Assembly: GCA_963783945.1 (NCBI GenBank)
Contig: CAWAPS010000019.1
Span: 930,001-994,000, forward strand
DNA length: 64,000 nt
Reading direction: 5' to 3'
Origin: CAWAPS01 sp963783945
GTDB lineage: Bacteria; Actinomycetota; Acidimicrobiia; Acidimicrobiales; Palsa-688
In this document: in pieces, positions 44,262-52,900 of the stretch
Numbering within the stretch: the first letter of the stretch is position 1
Layout: the number at the start of each line of letters is the position of its first letter
Made by a program: the position numbers and the translations under genes
Notes under the pieces: generated by a model
Database searches by the model: none
What the model was told of the DNA's origin: nothing
The model's input: the letters and a program-made list of their open reading frames with translations, nothing else

Positions 44262-44996
44262 GTGTTCGTCCCGACCAAACGAGGTGTCAGGACCCCGATG
44301 CCGTCTCAGACCCGGGTCTTCTCGCCCGGCACCGACGTGAAGATCGACTTCACCTTCAAGCACAGCCGGGTCAAGCAATACCTCAAAGAAGGGAGAGCGC
44401 TGCGTATCGAAACTGTCGTCAACAAGCCGTCCGATATCGGGATCTTGGCCCGCCTCGAGCACCTGCCCGAGCTGATCGGCCGGGCCCGCGCCATCAACGC
44501 CCGTGTGCTTATCATCGAACGTGCCGGTCAGGGCTGTGCCATCGGCTCTGCGCTCTTCGAGCGCATCCACCAGCCCTACGCATGGGAGGGCCAACGAACC
44601 GGAGCGTTCCGCTTCGGGGATCAACGCGCCATGGCCCTGGCCGGCTCGCTGTGCCTGCTCATCCACGCCGTCACCGGCTTCACCAACAAAAGCCTTCGCG
44701 GGCAGGTGGCCGGACTCCTCGGACGCGATTACAGCTCCTCGCAGATGAGCTACGACCTGCGCCGCCTCCGCCTCCACGGCCTGATCCAGCGCGCCGCCGG
44801 CACCAACACCTACCAGCTCACTCCCGAAGGCCTCTGCGTAGCCCTTTTCTACACCAACCTCCAAGCCCGACTCCTCCAGCCACTCCTCGAATCCGACAAA
44901 CCCCCAGCACCGCTCGAGATGCGCCGCGCCCTCAACACCATCGAACGCCTCCTCGGCGACTACCTCGCCAACGCCAGACTCGGAGTGGCAGCCTGA
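44262..44996 (+). pseudogene. C-terminal half of an uncharacterised winged-helix family protein (paralogue 1)
   Basis: The coding pattern extends left to about 44229 (DIGVGRPEEIRAVFVPTKRG), but no proper start exists; GTG 44262 or ATG 44298 (AGGA five bases upstream) could be used. The product has a beta-hairpin module FKHSRVKQYLKEGRALRIET, then VNKPSDIGILARLEHLPELI, then a winged-helix-like segment SLRGQVAGLLGRDYSSSQMS, YDLRRLRLHGLIQRAAGTNT, YQLTPEGL. The same three blocks occur in order in the adjacent gene (45120-46783). I know this as a widespread protein of unknown function whose full form has another 250 residues at the N-terminus. Truncated copy. Confidence 0.6.
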
Positions 44997-45119
44997 AACT
45001 TGTCACAAGATCCAGAAACCACAGGACCAAGAAGAACTACATCGAGCCCGGGACTACGCCCCGGTTCGAGGGCCCCTTCGGGGCAGCACAGATTTACCCG
45101 TGGTGGTGGCGGGCGTAGC

Positions 45120-46783
45120 GTGGCCGGCTTGTGTGACGAGTTCTCCGCCCGCTATGGCGATCTGTTGACCGGCAGCTATGACTGCGTCGACCGGATCGTG
45201 CTCAACGCCTACTTCTCCCTGGCTCACAGTCCGGGCGGGTTTCGGGTGTGGTGGCGGCGCTGGCATGACGGCAGCGACGAGGATCTCGATAACGCCCATC
45301 TGATGCGTCTGGCCGGCCGGTTCGCCCGCCGGGTCCGAAAGTGGGCCGAGGTTCACGGCGTGCCGGTCATCGACTGCAAGGCCGGGGAGCGCAAGCACCT
45401 CATCGCCGAGCAGTACATGGCCGACCATCCCGATATCGGGGCGGGGGTGTTCATGATCTTGGTGGCCCGGGCCCCGGCGACGACCTGGGACGTGCAGCGA
45501 TCCCAGAACGGAACTATCCGCAATCTGGCCAAGAAGGCCACCTATGTCAACCACTACTCGTTCCACATCATCGATCCCGCCTGGGGGCACGTCACGATCA
45601 AGATGTCGGGCCATCCGCCCTTCGGGGCACAGGTCATCCTCAACGGCCACGAGCACGTCGCCGCCCTGGCCCGCCAGGCTGGCGTCGGGTTCAGGAAGGA
45701 GGGAAACTGTTTCACGGAGATCTCCGACCCCGCGGGCCTGGCCCAGGTCGCAGACACCTTGTCGCACTCCGCGGCTATAGGGCGTCTGGGCCAGGTCTGC
45801 GACCGGTGGATCTACACCGCCTGTTTGTGCTTCGGGCTGGACCTGGCCGAGCAAGAACGCTCCCGGTTCGTCTACGACTACTCCATCTACCAGGTCGAGT
45901 ACAGCCGCAACCTGCTCTTCGCCTCCGGAGGCCAGATGGAGCGGGTCTTCGACGCCGTGGTGGACCGCACCCGCTCCCGCCTCGACGTTCCGAAACTGCG
46001 CACGCTCTTCGGCACCAAGAAGCGACCCCGCACCCCCCGCACGTGACCTGTCGCCTCGGGTGGCCGCCGTGATCGAGACACCTCCCTATGGCCTGACCAT
46101 CTTCAAGGTCCACTTCGGGGCCTTGACGCTCAAGGGCTACAGCAAAGGCGAGCACGTGCTGCGATTCGAGGCGGTCTGCCACAACACCAAAGCCCTCCAC
46201 GTCGGACGGGTCCTGGACCGCTTTCCCGACATCGTGGCTCGCTTGGCCGGCATGGTGGATCGGTTCTGCACCACCTTGGACTGCGTCGACGTCGCCTTCA
46301 TCCCCGACGGGATCCTCGACCAGCTCCCCCAACCCTCCACCATCGGACGCACCCGCGTCGGCGGCATCGACCTCGACCAACAACGCACCCGCACCACCTT
46401 GGCAGCGGTCACCGCCTTGGCCGCCTCCCCCCAGGGATTCACCGTCGCCGACCTCACCAACAAAGTCCACACCATGACCGGCAGCGACGGGTACACAATC
46501 CGCCAGGCGGCATACGACCTGCGCAAACTCCGCGGCCACCACCTCGTCGCCAAACCCGGGCCGCGGCCGCCGCTACCAGGTCCCACCCCACGCCGCCCGC
46601 ACCATCACCGCCCTGATCGTGCTCCGCCAAGAGGTCATCGGCCCCATCCTCGCCGGGGTCCGCGTCCCCCGCCGAGGTCGACCACCCACCCATTGGACCA
46701 CCGTCGACCGCGACTACGAGGCCCTCCGCGTCGGCATGCACAAGCTCTTCAACGACCTCGCCCTCACCAAGACAGCCGCATAG
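45120..46783 (+). pseudogene. Uncharacterised winged-helix family protein (paralogue 2), two single-base insertions
   Basis: Three frames join into one 553-residue protein if one C is removed from CCCCCC at 46033-46038 and one G from GGG at 46558-46560. Frame 1 (from GTG 45120): SARYGDLLTGSYDCVDRIVL, WAEVHGVPVIDCKAGERKHL, NHYSFHIIDPAWGHVTIKMS, GHPPFGAQVILNGHEHVA, YDYSIYQVEYSRNLLFASGG. Frame 2: VIETPPYGLTIFKVHFGALT, LKGYSKGEHVLRFEAVCHNT, VADLTNKVHTMTGSDGYTIR, QAAYDLRKLRGHHLVAK. Frame 3: GRGRRYQVPPHAARTITALI, YEALRVGMHKLFNDLAL, stop TAG 46781. Its second half parallels paralogue 1. Invariant-looking His/Asp residues in the first half suggest an enzyme, possibly acting on nucleic acid; I cannot name it. 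Confidence 0.65.
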
Positions 46784-46936
46784 ACAACGATTTGTCCATC
46801 AGAAATCCCAAGCCCCTAGCCGGGCGCCCACCTACCAAGGCCACAGTTGCAGTCATACCGGACTCTGTCGCCGTACGGCCAAGATTTGTCGCCGAGGGTC
46901 AAAGAGTTCATACACGTCGTTGCCGACAATTTTGTT

Positions 46937-48325
46937 ATGGAGAATGGCACCCAGACCGTCACTGTAGGAAGGAACGAGAGGATAGGCGGCCAGCGCGACG
47001 TGCTCAGCCCGGTGTTCTGCCGTCATTGTGGTAACCGTCTGGATGGCACACCCTTCTGCACCCACTGCGGAACGCAGGTCCGTCTGGCAGTACCAACCAC
47101 GCCGCCCTTGGCTGGTGGATCTCGGGGCGAGTCTGCCGTGTCCAATGGCGATGCGCGCCAAACGCCGAACAACTCCTTCGGCGCCGATTTTGGCCCAACC
47201 TGGGAGTCGCACGCAGCAGGTGGGGCCTCGGGCCAACCAACCCAAGCTGAGCAGCAGCTCCCGCCGTACATCAACAGCGGCACGGTGCGATCGAGGCGGG
47301 CCATTCAGATCGGGGCGGCGGCCACAGCTTTCGTCGTAGTGATCGGCGCCGCTGTCTTGGCCTTTTCGCTGTTGGGCAGGTCCAAGCACGCACCGTCTTA
47401 CCCCACGCAAGCCAGCCAGCTCGTCAGCCCAGTCGTTGCCGACAACGCGAAGATAGCTTCGGTCGTGCAAGCGCTCGCTCCAGGGGGCAACGCGCAAGCG
47501 GCCCAGGCTGCCGTAGCCGCCGCACAGGATGCCACGCAGGTGGCCCAACAGTCCCTCGCTCTCCTGAAGCCTTCACGGTCGCAGGCCGCGCTCGCCGGCC
47601 AAATCGATGCTGCCCTTACCAGCGAAGCCACCTGGCTGCAGACGGCGTCGAGTGTCCTCGACAACCCATCAAGCCCCTTGCTGTCACAGCTGTCCGGGCT
47701 CGGCGTCGACGCCGGGACCAAGCTCCAGCAGATGGACTCGGCGCTCTCCGTGGGCGACGGTGCCAACTTCCCATCTTCGAACCAGATCGTCGTCTACGCT
47801 TCAGCCGCCAACGCGGCTGCCGCCGCTCGTTCCCAGGCCGCGGCTGTCCGAGCCCAGACCACCGCGGCCGAAACCCAGTTCAGCAACCAGGTTCTCGCTC
47901 TACTGAACCAGTCGGCCTCGTCGTTCCAGAGCGTCAACTCGTTCTATCAGCAACTGGAAGCCGCTGCCCAAGGCAATGGCGCCACCATCACCCTGGCCCA
48001 AGCCGAGCAGCAAATCAGCACCATCGTGGCCAACCGGAGCTCGCTTGCGGCGGCAGCCCAAGCGGTCAACGCGCCGACACCCGCCGCCAGCACCGTCCGC
48101 GACGATCTAGTAGCCGCCTTCAATGCCAGTCTTCAAAACGACAACGACCTCGATACCTGCCTCAACCAGGCCAACGACGGCACCGACGCCTACATCTTCC
48201 AAGGATGCCTCAACGCCAGCTCGACCGACAGCGACGCCGCCAGCGCGGCGAAGCAGACCTTCCTGGGCGCATACAACCAGCTGCGGGCCCGCATAGGGCA
48301 ATCTCCTGTCAGTATGCAGTTCTAG
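46937..48325 (+). CDS. Zinc-ribbon membrane protein with helical extracellular domain
   Basis: About 462 residues from ATG 46937 (no strong ribosome binding site; GTG 47000 is an alternative). Near the N-terminus a double CxxC zinc ribbon, FCRHCGNRLDGTPFCTHCG, lies in the cytoplasm. A Pro/Gln-rich linker leads to one transmembrane helix IQIGAAATAFVVVIGAAVLA (about residues 148-168). Outside, some 290 residues are Ala/Gln/Ser-rich and helical (QALAPGGNAQAAQAAVAAAQ, AANAAAAARSQAAAVRAQTT), with two cysteines near the end (LDTCLNQAND, FQGCLNA). This layout is common in actinobacterial surface or envelope-sensing proteins; no function known. Confidence 0.7.
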   Translation: MENGTQTVTVGRNERIGGQRDVLSPVFCRHCGNRLDGTPFCTHCGTQVRLAVPTTPPLAGGSRGESAVSNGDARQTPNNSFGADFGPTWESHAAGGASGQPTQAEQQLPPYINSGTVRSRRAIQIGAAATAFVVVIGAAVLAFSLLGRSKHAPSYPTQASQLVSPVVADNAKIASVVQALAPGGNAQAAQAAVAAAQDATQVAQQSLALLKPSRSQAALAGQIDAALTSEATWLQTASSVLDNPSSPLLSQLSGLGVDAGTKLQQMDSALSVGDGANFPSSNQIVVYASAANAAAAARSQAAAVRAQTTAAETQFSNQVLALLNQSASSFQSVNSFYQQLEAAAQGNGATITLAQAEQQISTIVANRSSLAAAAQAVNAPTPAASTVRDDLVAAFNASLQNDNDLDTCLNQANDGTDAYIFQGCLNASSTDSDAASAAKQTFLGAYNQLRARIGQSPVSMQF

Positions 48326-48365
48326 ACTGCCAGCTGTCCGCATATCGGAACTGGACGTTCGGCCA

Positions 48366-48790
48366 ATGTCTGATCTCCTGACAAGGTGGCGCCCACTGAC
48401 GGTAGTTGGGCTCGTAGTCGGAGGATCGTTCGCGATCACCGCCTGCAACCCGAGATCGACGGCCGCGCCGGCACACAGCCCCATTGCGCCTACCACGACG
48501 CCAACTGGGCCGAAGATGAGCCCGACCATGGCGACGCCTGCTGCGACCACCCGGCACCGACGAGCAGGTCCACCGTCACTGTCCTCCGCTCCGCCGTGAT
48601 AGTCCCGGCGTCACCCCCGACCACGGTGACAGGTGACCCGGGAGCACGGGCGGGCAAGCCACTTGAGGGAAAGGTCATCGCCGTGGACCCCGGACACAAC
48701 GGCGGGAATGCCGCCGCGCCGGGCATCATCAACCAGATCATCTGGAACGGACGAGAGCGCGAGACGTGCGACACCACGGAAGTGGCGTAG
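48366..48790 (+). pseudogene. Lipoprotein N-acetylmuramoyl-L-alanine amidase, truncated and frameshifted
   Basis: ATG 48366 opens a lipoprotein signal (LTVVGLVVGGSFAITAC, lipobox ITAC) and a Thr/Pro linker. Around 48545-48555 the frame is lost by one base missing or two gained. The other frame continues VLRSAVIVPASPPTTVTG, then GKPLEGKVIAVDPGHNGG, the amidase_3 start with the zinc-binding His in DPGHNGG, and stops at ETCDTTEVA. At that point the family would continue for about 180 residues; instead the DNA changes to an integrase fragment on the other strand. Cell-wall hydrolase, inactive. Confidence 0.68.
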
Positions 48791-49391
48791 CGATCGAGAG
48801 AGACCCTCGCCCGGTCGTAGCGCATGGTGGTGCGGGGGTCGGTGTGCGAAGCGGCCTGTTGCTCGTCGTACAAGGGGACCCCGGCGTCGAGGGCCTCGAT
48901 GTCGGCCCCGATCGCTTCGGAGACCCGCAGCCCGTTGAGCGCCAGCACAGAGATCAGCGCATGCTCGGCTGCGGGGCCGAGCCCAGCGGCGACGAGGAGG
49001 GCGCCGACCTCGTTGCGGTCCAAGCCGATGGCGTTGGATTCGTAGTCGATCCGGGGGCGCCGGACATGGACTGCCGGCGAATGGGCGATGAGGCCTTCTT
49101 CTTCGGCGTATCGGTAGAAGCCGGTCACGGTGCACAGCCGTCGGGCGATGGTGGCCGTGGCCCGACCCCGAGCTTCGAGCTCACGTCCGAAGCTCTCGAT
49201 GTCGCTCCGGCGGACCTCGAACAGCCCGAGGTGGCGCTGATCGCAGAAGGCGACGACCTGGCGAGGATCCAAGGCGTAGGCGTTCGGGTGAGACCCCGCT
49301 AGCCGCCGACGAACCCCGCCAGCGGCACATGTTCAGGATCGACCAGATCAGGTTCGTAGACGACTACAGCCGTGGACGGAATGGTGGTCAT
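48775..49391 (-). pseudogene. Tyrosine recombinase/integrase with the catalytic core deleted
   Basis: ATG 49391 follows AGGAGGTATGTC, an excellent ribosome binding site, and begins TTIPSTAVVVYEPDLVDPEH, then GFVGG and a stop. A shifted frame carries on: AYALDPRQVVAFCDQRHLGL, FEVRRSDIESFGRELEARGR, ATIARRLCTVTGFYRYAEEE, ALISVLALNGLRVSEAIGAD. Immediately after IEALDAGVPL the sequence is from the family's end: ASHTDPRTTMRYDRARVSLD. About 90 residues (Lys, HxLRH box) are missing, but the first Arg and the final Tyr remain. Its 3' end abuts the truncated amidase. Confidence 0.72.
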
Positions 49392-49782
49392 GACATACCT
49401 CCTGAGTCGATGGGACTCCGGAGACGAGGCCACCGGGCCCCAAATGGATGAGACAACCACCGTAGGAACTTTCCTCCACGGACCGCACCATCTGTGGGCG
49501 TCGGAAAACAGCAACGCGCCTCTGCAGAGGTCATGACAATCCTGGCGATGGGGGAAGGCGAAAGCTCGGCAGCTGGATCCCCAGACTCATCCCGATCCTT
49601 ACCGCTTCGGCTTCAGCGCACAGTATTGAACGGCGATGCCGCCAGCGCCGAAAGCGAGAGCGTCGGCATCACGGCAGTGCGGGGCAGATCACTGCTAACT
49701 GGATGACACTGGCGACCGCTGCAGCCAAGAACTGCCCTCGATGCGCATGGCTGTGCCAACGGCTCTGGTCGCCCGCACACGG
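49392..49782. other. Gap with no recognised gene
   Basis: Nearly 400 bases upstream of the integrase remnant. The integrase promoter should lie near 49400-49480. Open frames show no motifs. Confidence 0.35.
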
Positions 49783-50007
49783 TCAGATCGCCGATCGCTC
49801 ATCGACCTCGGTGACGTACTCCCAGGCGTCCACGTGGGCGCTGTGACGGCGGATAACGATGGCGATGTTGTCCGCCTGTGAGCGTTCCCTGGCCCAGGTC
49901 TCGGCCGCTGCGTCATCGGCGAAGCTGTCCCTGGCGATCTCACTTCCGTCTGTGGCGGTGAACTGGTATCTCCAGGATGGCGCGGAGGGCGTCTGAGCGT
50001 CGGTCAC
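49783..50007 (-). CDS. Small hypothetical protein
   Basis: 74 residues from GTG 50007. The chain SWRYQFTATDGSEIARDSFA, DAAAETWARERSQADNIAIV, IRRHSAHVDAWEYVTEVDER alternates strands and one helix with a Trp/Tyr pattern, and looks like a compact alpha/beta protein. The ribosome binding site is poor. No family recognised. Confidence 0.55.
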   Translation of the reverse strand: MTDAQTPSAPSWRYQFTATDGSEIARDSFADDAAAETWARERSQADNIAIVIRRHSAHVDAWEYVTEVDERSAI

Positions 50008-50468
50008 GGCAGAGACGCTATCGTGTGCAAGCCGGCCGCCGCGAGATTGCAGCGACGGCCTTGAAGCATTCTCGGCGGTCGTCTCGTCGCTTACTCCAGC
50101 CGGCGAGGCACTCGGTATCGCCGACTACGAGCGGCCCGCCGTTAAGCCGTAATCAGTGCCCTGTTGTTTTGCTTCCCTCGCCCCCCAGGCAAATGCCCCA
50201 TGGGGCGGTGCTGTCGGGTTGACGGTTTGGGTTGCGATCGCGGCACCTCGACCCCGGTCAACAGGCAGGGCGACTGGGCATCTGGCTCGCCATCGGCCGT
50301 GGCTACATCGACCTCGCGGTCAGCGGTGGCGCGAGGATGAGCCAGGGTCATGGGGTCAGAACGGGCGCCCCGAGGTGGGGTGATCGCCGGGAGTGTGCAG
50401 ATGACATGGAACCTTTCGTGGCCCTTCGGGGGTTAACCTGATATGGACATCGACCGGCGAGCAAGCAG
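50008..50468. other. Intergenic region upstream of the ECF sigma gene
   Basis: About 460 bases with no gene recognised. An autoregulated promoter would be expected close to 50469, but I cannot identify -35/-10 boxes with confidence. Confidence 0.35.
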
Positions 50469-51044
50469 GTGACGGTGCGGCGGCGGAGGGCCCGGGCGAG
50501 CGACGAGTTCGAGGCGTTCGTCGCCGAGTACGGCGCCCGGCTCCTGCGCACCGCCTACCTGGTGGTGTGCGATGCCGGCGACGCCGAAGACCAGGTGCAG
50601 GAGTGCCTGTACCGGGTCGCTCGAAGATGGCCGAAGGTCCGGGCCATGGACCAGCCCGCGGCCTACGCCCGGCGCGTCGTGGTCAACTTGGCCATCGACC
50701 ACGCCGCCCGCCGGAGCCGGCAGCGAGGCGAACTCATCATCGACCCTGACGTCGACGCCGAAGTGGCCGACCTCACGGCCGCCGTGTTGCTCAGCCGGGT
50801 CGACGACGCGACCGTTCTGCTGCCGGCACTCGGCCAACTCCCACCCCGGCAACGGGCGGTGCTGGTTTTGCGTTACTTCGAGGACCTCACCGAGGCCCAG
50901 ACCGCCGAGGTCCTCGGTTGTTCGGTGGGGACGGTCAAGTCGAGGACCGCCCGGGCGATCCTTCGGCTCCAGGCCTCGGCCATACAGGCTCCCCCCGCCA
51001 CCGACTCCCCACTGCTCACCCCGAAAGGACCCCACCATGACTGA
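50469..51044 (+). CDS. SigE-type ECF RNA polymerase sigma factor
   Basis: 191 residues from GTG 50469. Region 2 is FEAFVAEYGARLLRTAYLVV then GDAEDQVQECLYRVARRW, and region 4 is LPPRQRAVLVLRYFEDLTEA then VLGCSVGTVKSRTARAI. The arrangement matches the actinobacterial SigE-like ECF group, usually paired with a downstream exported protein. It directs RNA polymerase to a specific regulon. It overlaps the next gene by 8 nt, which implies coupled expression and probable functional partnership. Confidence 0.88.
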   Translation: MTVRRRRARASDEFEAFVAEYGARLLRTAYLVVCDAGDAEDQVQECLYRVARRWPKVRAMDQPAAYARRVVVNLAIDHAARRSRQRGELIIDPDVDAEVADLTAAVLLSRVDDATVLLPALGQLPPRQRAVLVLRYFEDLTEAQTAEVLGCSVGTVKSRTARAILRLQASAIQAPPATDSPLLTPKGPHHD

Positions 51045-51996
51045 TTCCCTTGATTCCGCTTCCCTCGACGCCACGCTCCGCCGGGCGCTGCGGGCCCAGG
51101 CCGACCAGCTCCTCCCCGAGGCGGTCGACCGCCTCCGGGCCATCGACTTCCATCCCCGGGCCCACCGCATTTCCCCGCGGCTGACGATCGGAGCGGGGGC
51201 AGGGGTCGCGGCGTGCACGGCGGCCGCTGTCTCCGTGCTCGTCGTCGGCGGCGCCCCGGCGGCGTTCGCCGGCTGGCAGGCCACGCCAACCACCCCGGCA
51301 GCCGGGCAGCTGGCGGCCGCCGAGGCGGCCTGCCGAGCCCAGCTCCCCGCGCATTCCCCGGCCAGCTCCGTTGACGGCGAGGGCTCGTCCCCCATCCTGA
51401 CTGACGTCCGCGGCCCCTACACTGTGGCGATCTACGCCGGAGGCTCGTCCGACGTGACCTGTTTTACCGGCCCGTCGTTTACCGCGGTGTCGGGCAGCTC
51501 GGTGACCTCGACGGCTCACGGGTCTTCGGCCCAGGGGTTCGGTGGGATCAGCGGGGCGAGCGGGGCGGGCCCGGTGTCGCAGAGCCGGTCCACGATCCGC
51601 CCGGCGCCCCAGTCCAGTAGCGGCTCGGCCAGCGGGTCAGCGGGCGGAAGGGCGGCGAGCGGAGGCGGGCCCGGGCGGGGCCTCGGATTCGGCGGAGCGG
51701 GCAACGACATCTCGGCATCGCACTTCACCCTCAGCAACGGCTCCCCCTACACCCTCGTCGTCGGGCACACCAGCGACGCGCTCACCGCCGCGCTAGTCGA
51801 GCGGTCCAGCGGATCCGACGTCACCGCCACCACCGCCGACGGGTGGTTCGAGGCGTGGTGGCCGGGGACCGCCCAGGCCACCATGGTGAAGGTCACCACC
51901 TCCACTGGCACTACCACTCTCCCGATCTACAGCGGCCCGGCCGGGGGGCCCGGCGGGCCAGGGTTAGGGGCCGGCGGCGCTCAGCAATCGTCGTAG
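51037..51996 (+). CDS. Exported Ser/Gly-rich single-pass protein, likely sigma-factor partner
   Basis: 319 residues from ATG 51037 with AAAGGA upstream. A cytoplasmic N-terminus of about 55 residues (LDATLRRALRAQADQLLPEA) precedes one transmembrane helix (AGAGVAACTAAAVSVLVVGG). The outer part is Ser/Gly-rich in the middle (QSSSGSASGSAGGRAASGG) and has two Cys (EAACRAQL, VTCFTG). The topology is like membrane anti-sigma factors that accompany SigE-type ECF genes, but a zinc-binding anti-sigma motif (HxxxCxxC) is not visible. Assignment as regulator is inference from position. Confidence 0.72.
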   Translation: MTDSLDSASLDATLRRALRAQADQLLPEAVDRLRAIDFHPRAHRISPRLTIGAGAGVAACTAAAVSVLVVGGAPAAFAGWQATPTTPAAGQLAAAEAACRAQLPAHSPASSVDGEGSSPILTDVRGPYTVAIYAGGSSDVTCFTGPSFTAVSGSSVTSTAHGSSAQGFGGISGASGAGPVSQSRSTIRPAPQSSSGSASGSAGGRAASGGGPGRGLGFGGAGNDISASHFTLSNGSPYTLVVGHTSDALTAALVERSSGSDVTATTADGWFEAWWPGTAQATMVKVTTSTGTTTLPIYSGPAGGPGGPGLGAGGAQQSS

Positions 51997-52900
51997 TCGA
52001 CCGCGCGAAGGATTACCGGCATCGGGATCGGGGGTCGGGCGACCTGGGGCGGCAAAAGATGAGGGGTATGTTGGGCCCCAGAACCCGAAGATGTTGGACG
52101 TGGCGACGTCGACCTTGACTTCGCGGCCCCGAGGGTGTAGCGGGTCAGGGGTCTCCGGGCTGATTGTCGGCGCGAGTATTCCCACTGGCCAGGCATTCAC
52201 GCGGATCACCGACTCGACCGGGTCCGCCGCCTCGAAGGTCCGGCAGCCGTTTCGGGTCCCTAGCCCGAAGCCGCGCACTGGAACGGCGCACTCAACTCAA
52301 CACCGCACCGGGCCACGCGAGGGTCCTCACGGGCTTGACACGCCCGAGCGTTTCATATGTCGCGCGGCTGGCGCGGCGCCTTCCTTTCGTTGCGTTCTGT
52401 AGCGGGTCCTCCGTGTCGAAGCCGATTCGCCTTGACTCGGCATCTTCCTTGGCGGCGTTACCGTGCGCGCTCGGCGACGCCCCGCGAACGATCGCTCATC
52501 ACACCAGATACGGAAGGCGCACCAGTTCGGCCCTTAGGTCGTGCCCTTAATCGCGAAGGCGATCCGCAGCGGATTGCCTTGAAACGGCAGAGACGTGGGA
52601 CAGCCAATCGGTCGGCAGCGGCCGCCCCCGTTTTAGTACTCCTCAAGCATAATGCCTACCGCCGACGGCGGGGACCCCCGGGAAGTGATACGAGATGCGG
52701 TCGGCGTAACCCTGAAGCCACGACAGTCGTGTCAGACCCCCGGGGATTAATGGACCACTGGGCGAGCTCTGCGAATAGCTGGCGGCCCCGAGGTGTGTTC
52801 AAACTCCGGCCGGCCCCGTTCGAACGAACCCGCCGGGGCTTTGGGCGTGGCGGCGACCGTGGTCTGCGCTGCTGGGATGTCGCAACGACGCAGGGGGTCG
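51997..52900. other. Gene-poor stretch of about 900 bases
   Basis: A minus frame at about 52040-52280 (EAADPVESVIRVNAWPVGIL, PHPRGREVKVDVATSN-like) looks coding but has no family. Near 52814-52843 a hairpin GGCCCCG...CGGGGC followed by TTT could be a terminator. The rest shows no gene or RNA that I can support. Confidence 0.35.

Noticed and set aside
45070..45083. GCCCC-TTCG-type hairpin before paralogue 2 as a riboswitch
   Set aside because: It is a simple short stem without the conserved elements of any ribo-regulator I know.
52800..52845. GTTCGAAC-containing hairpin as tRNA T-arm
   Set aside because: No acceptor, anticodon or D-arm could be fitted; more like a simple GC hairpin.
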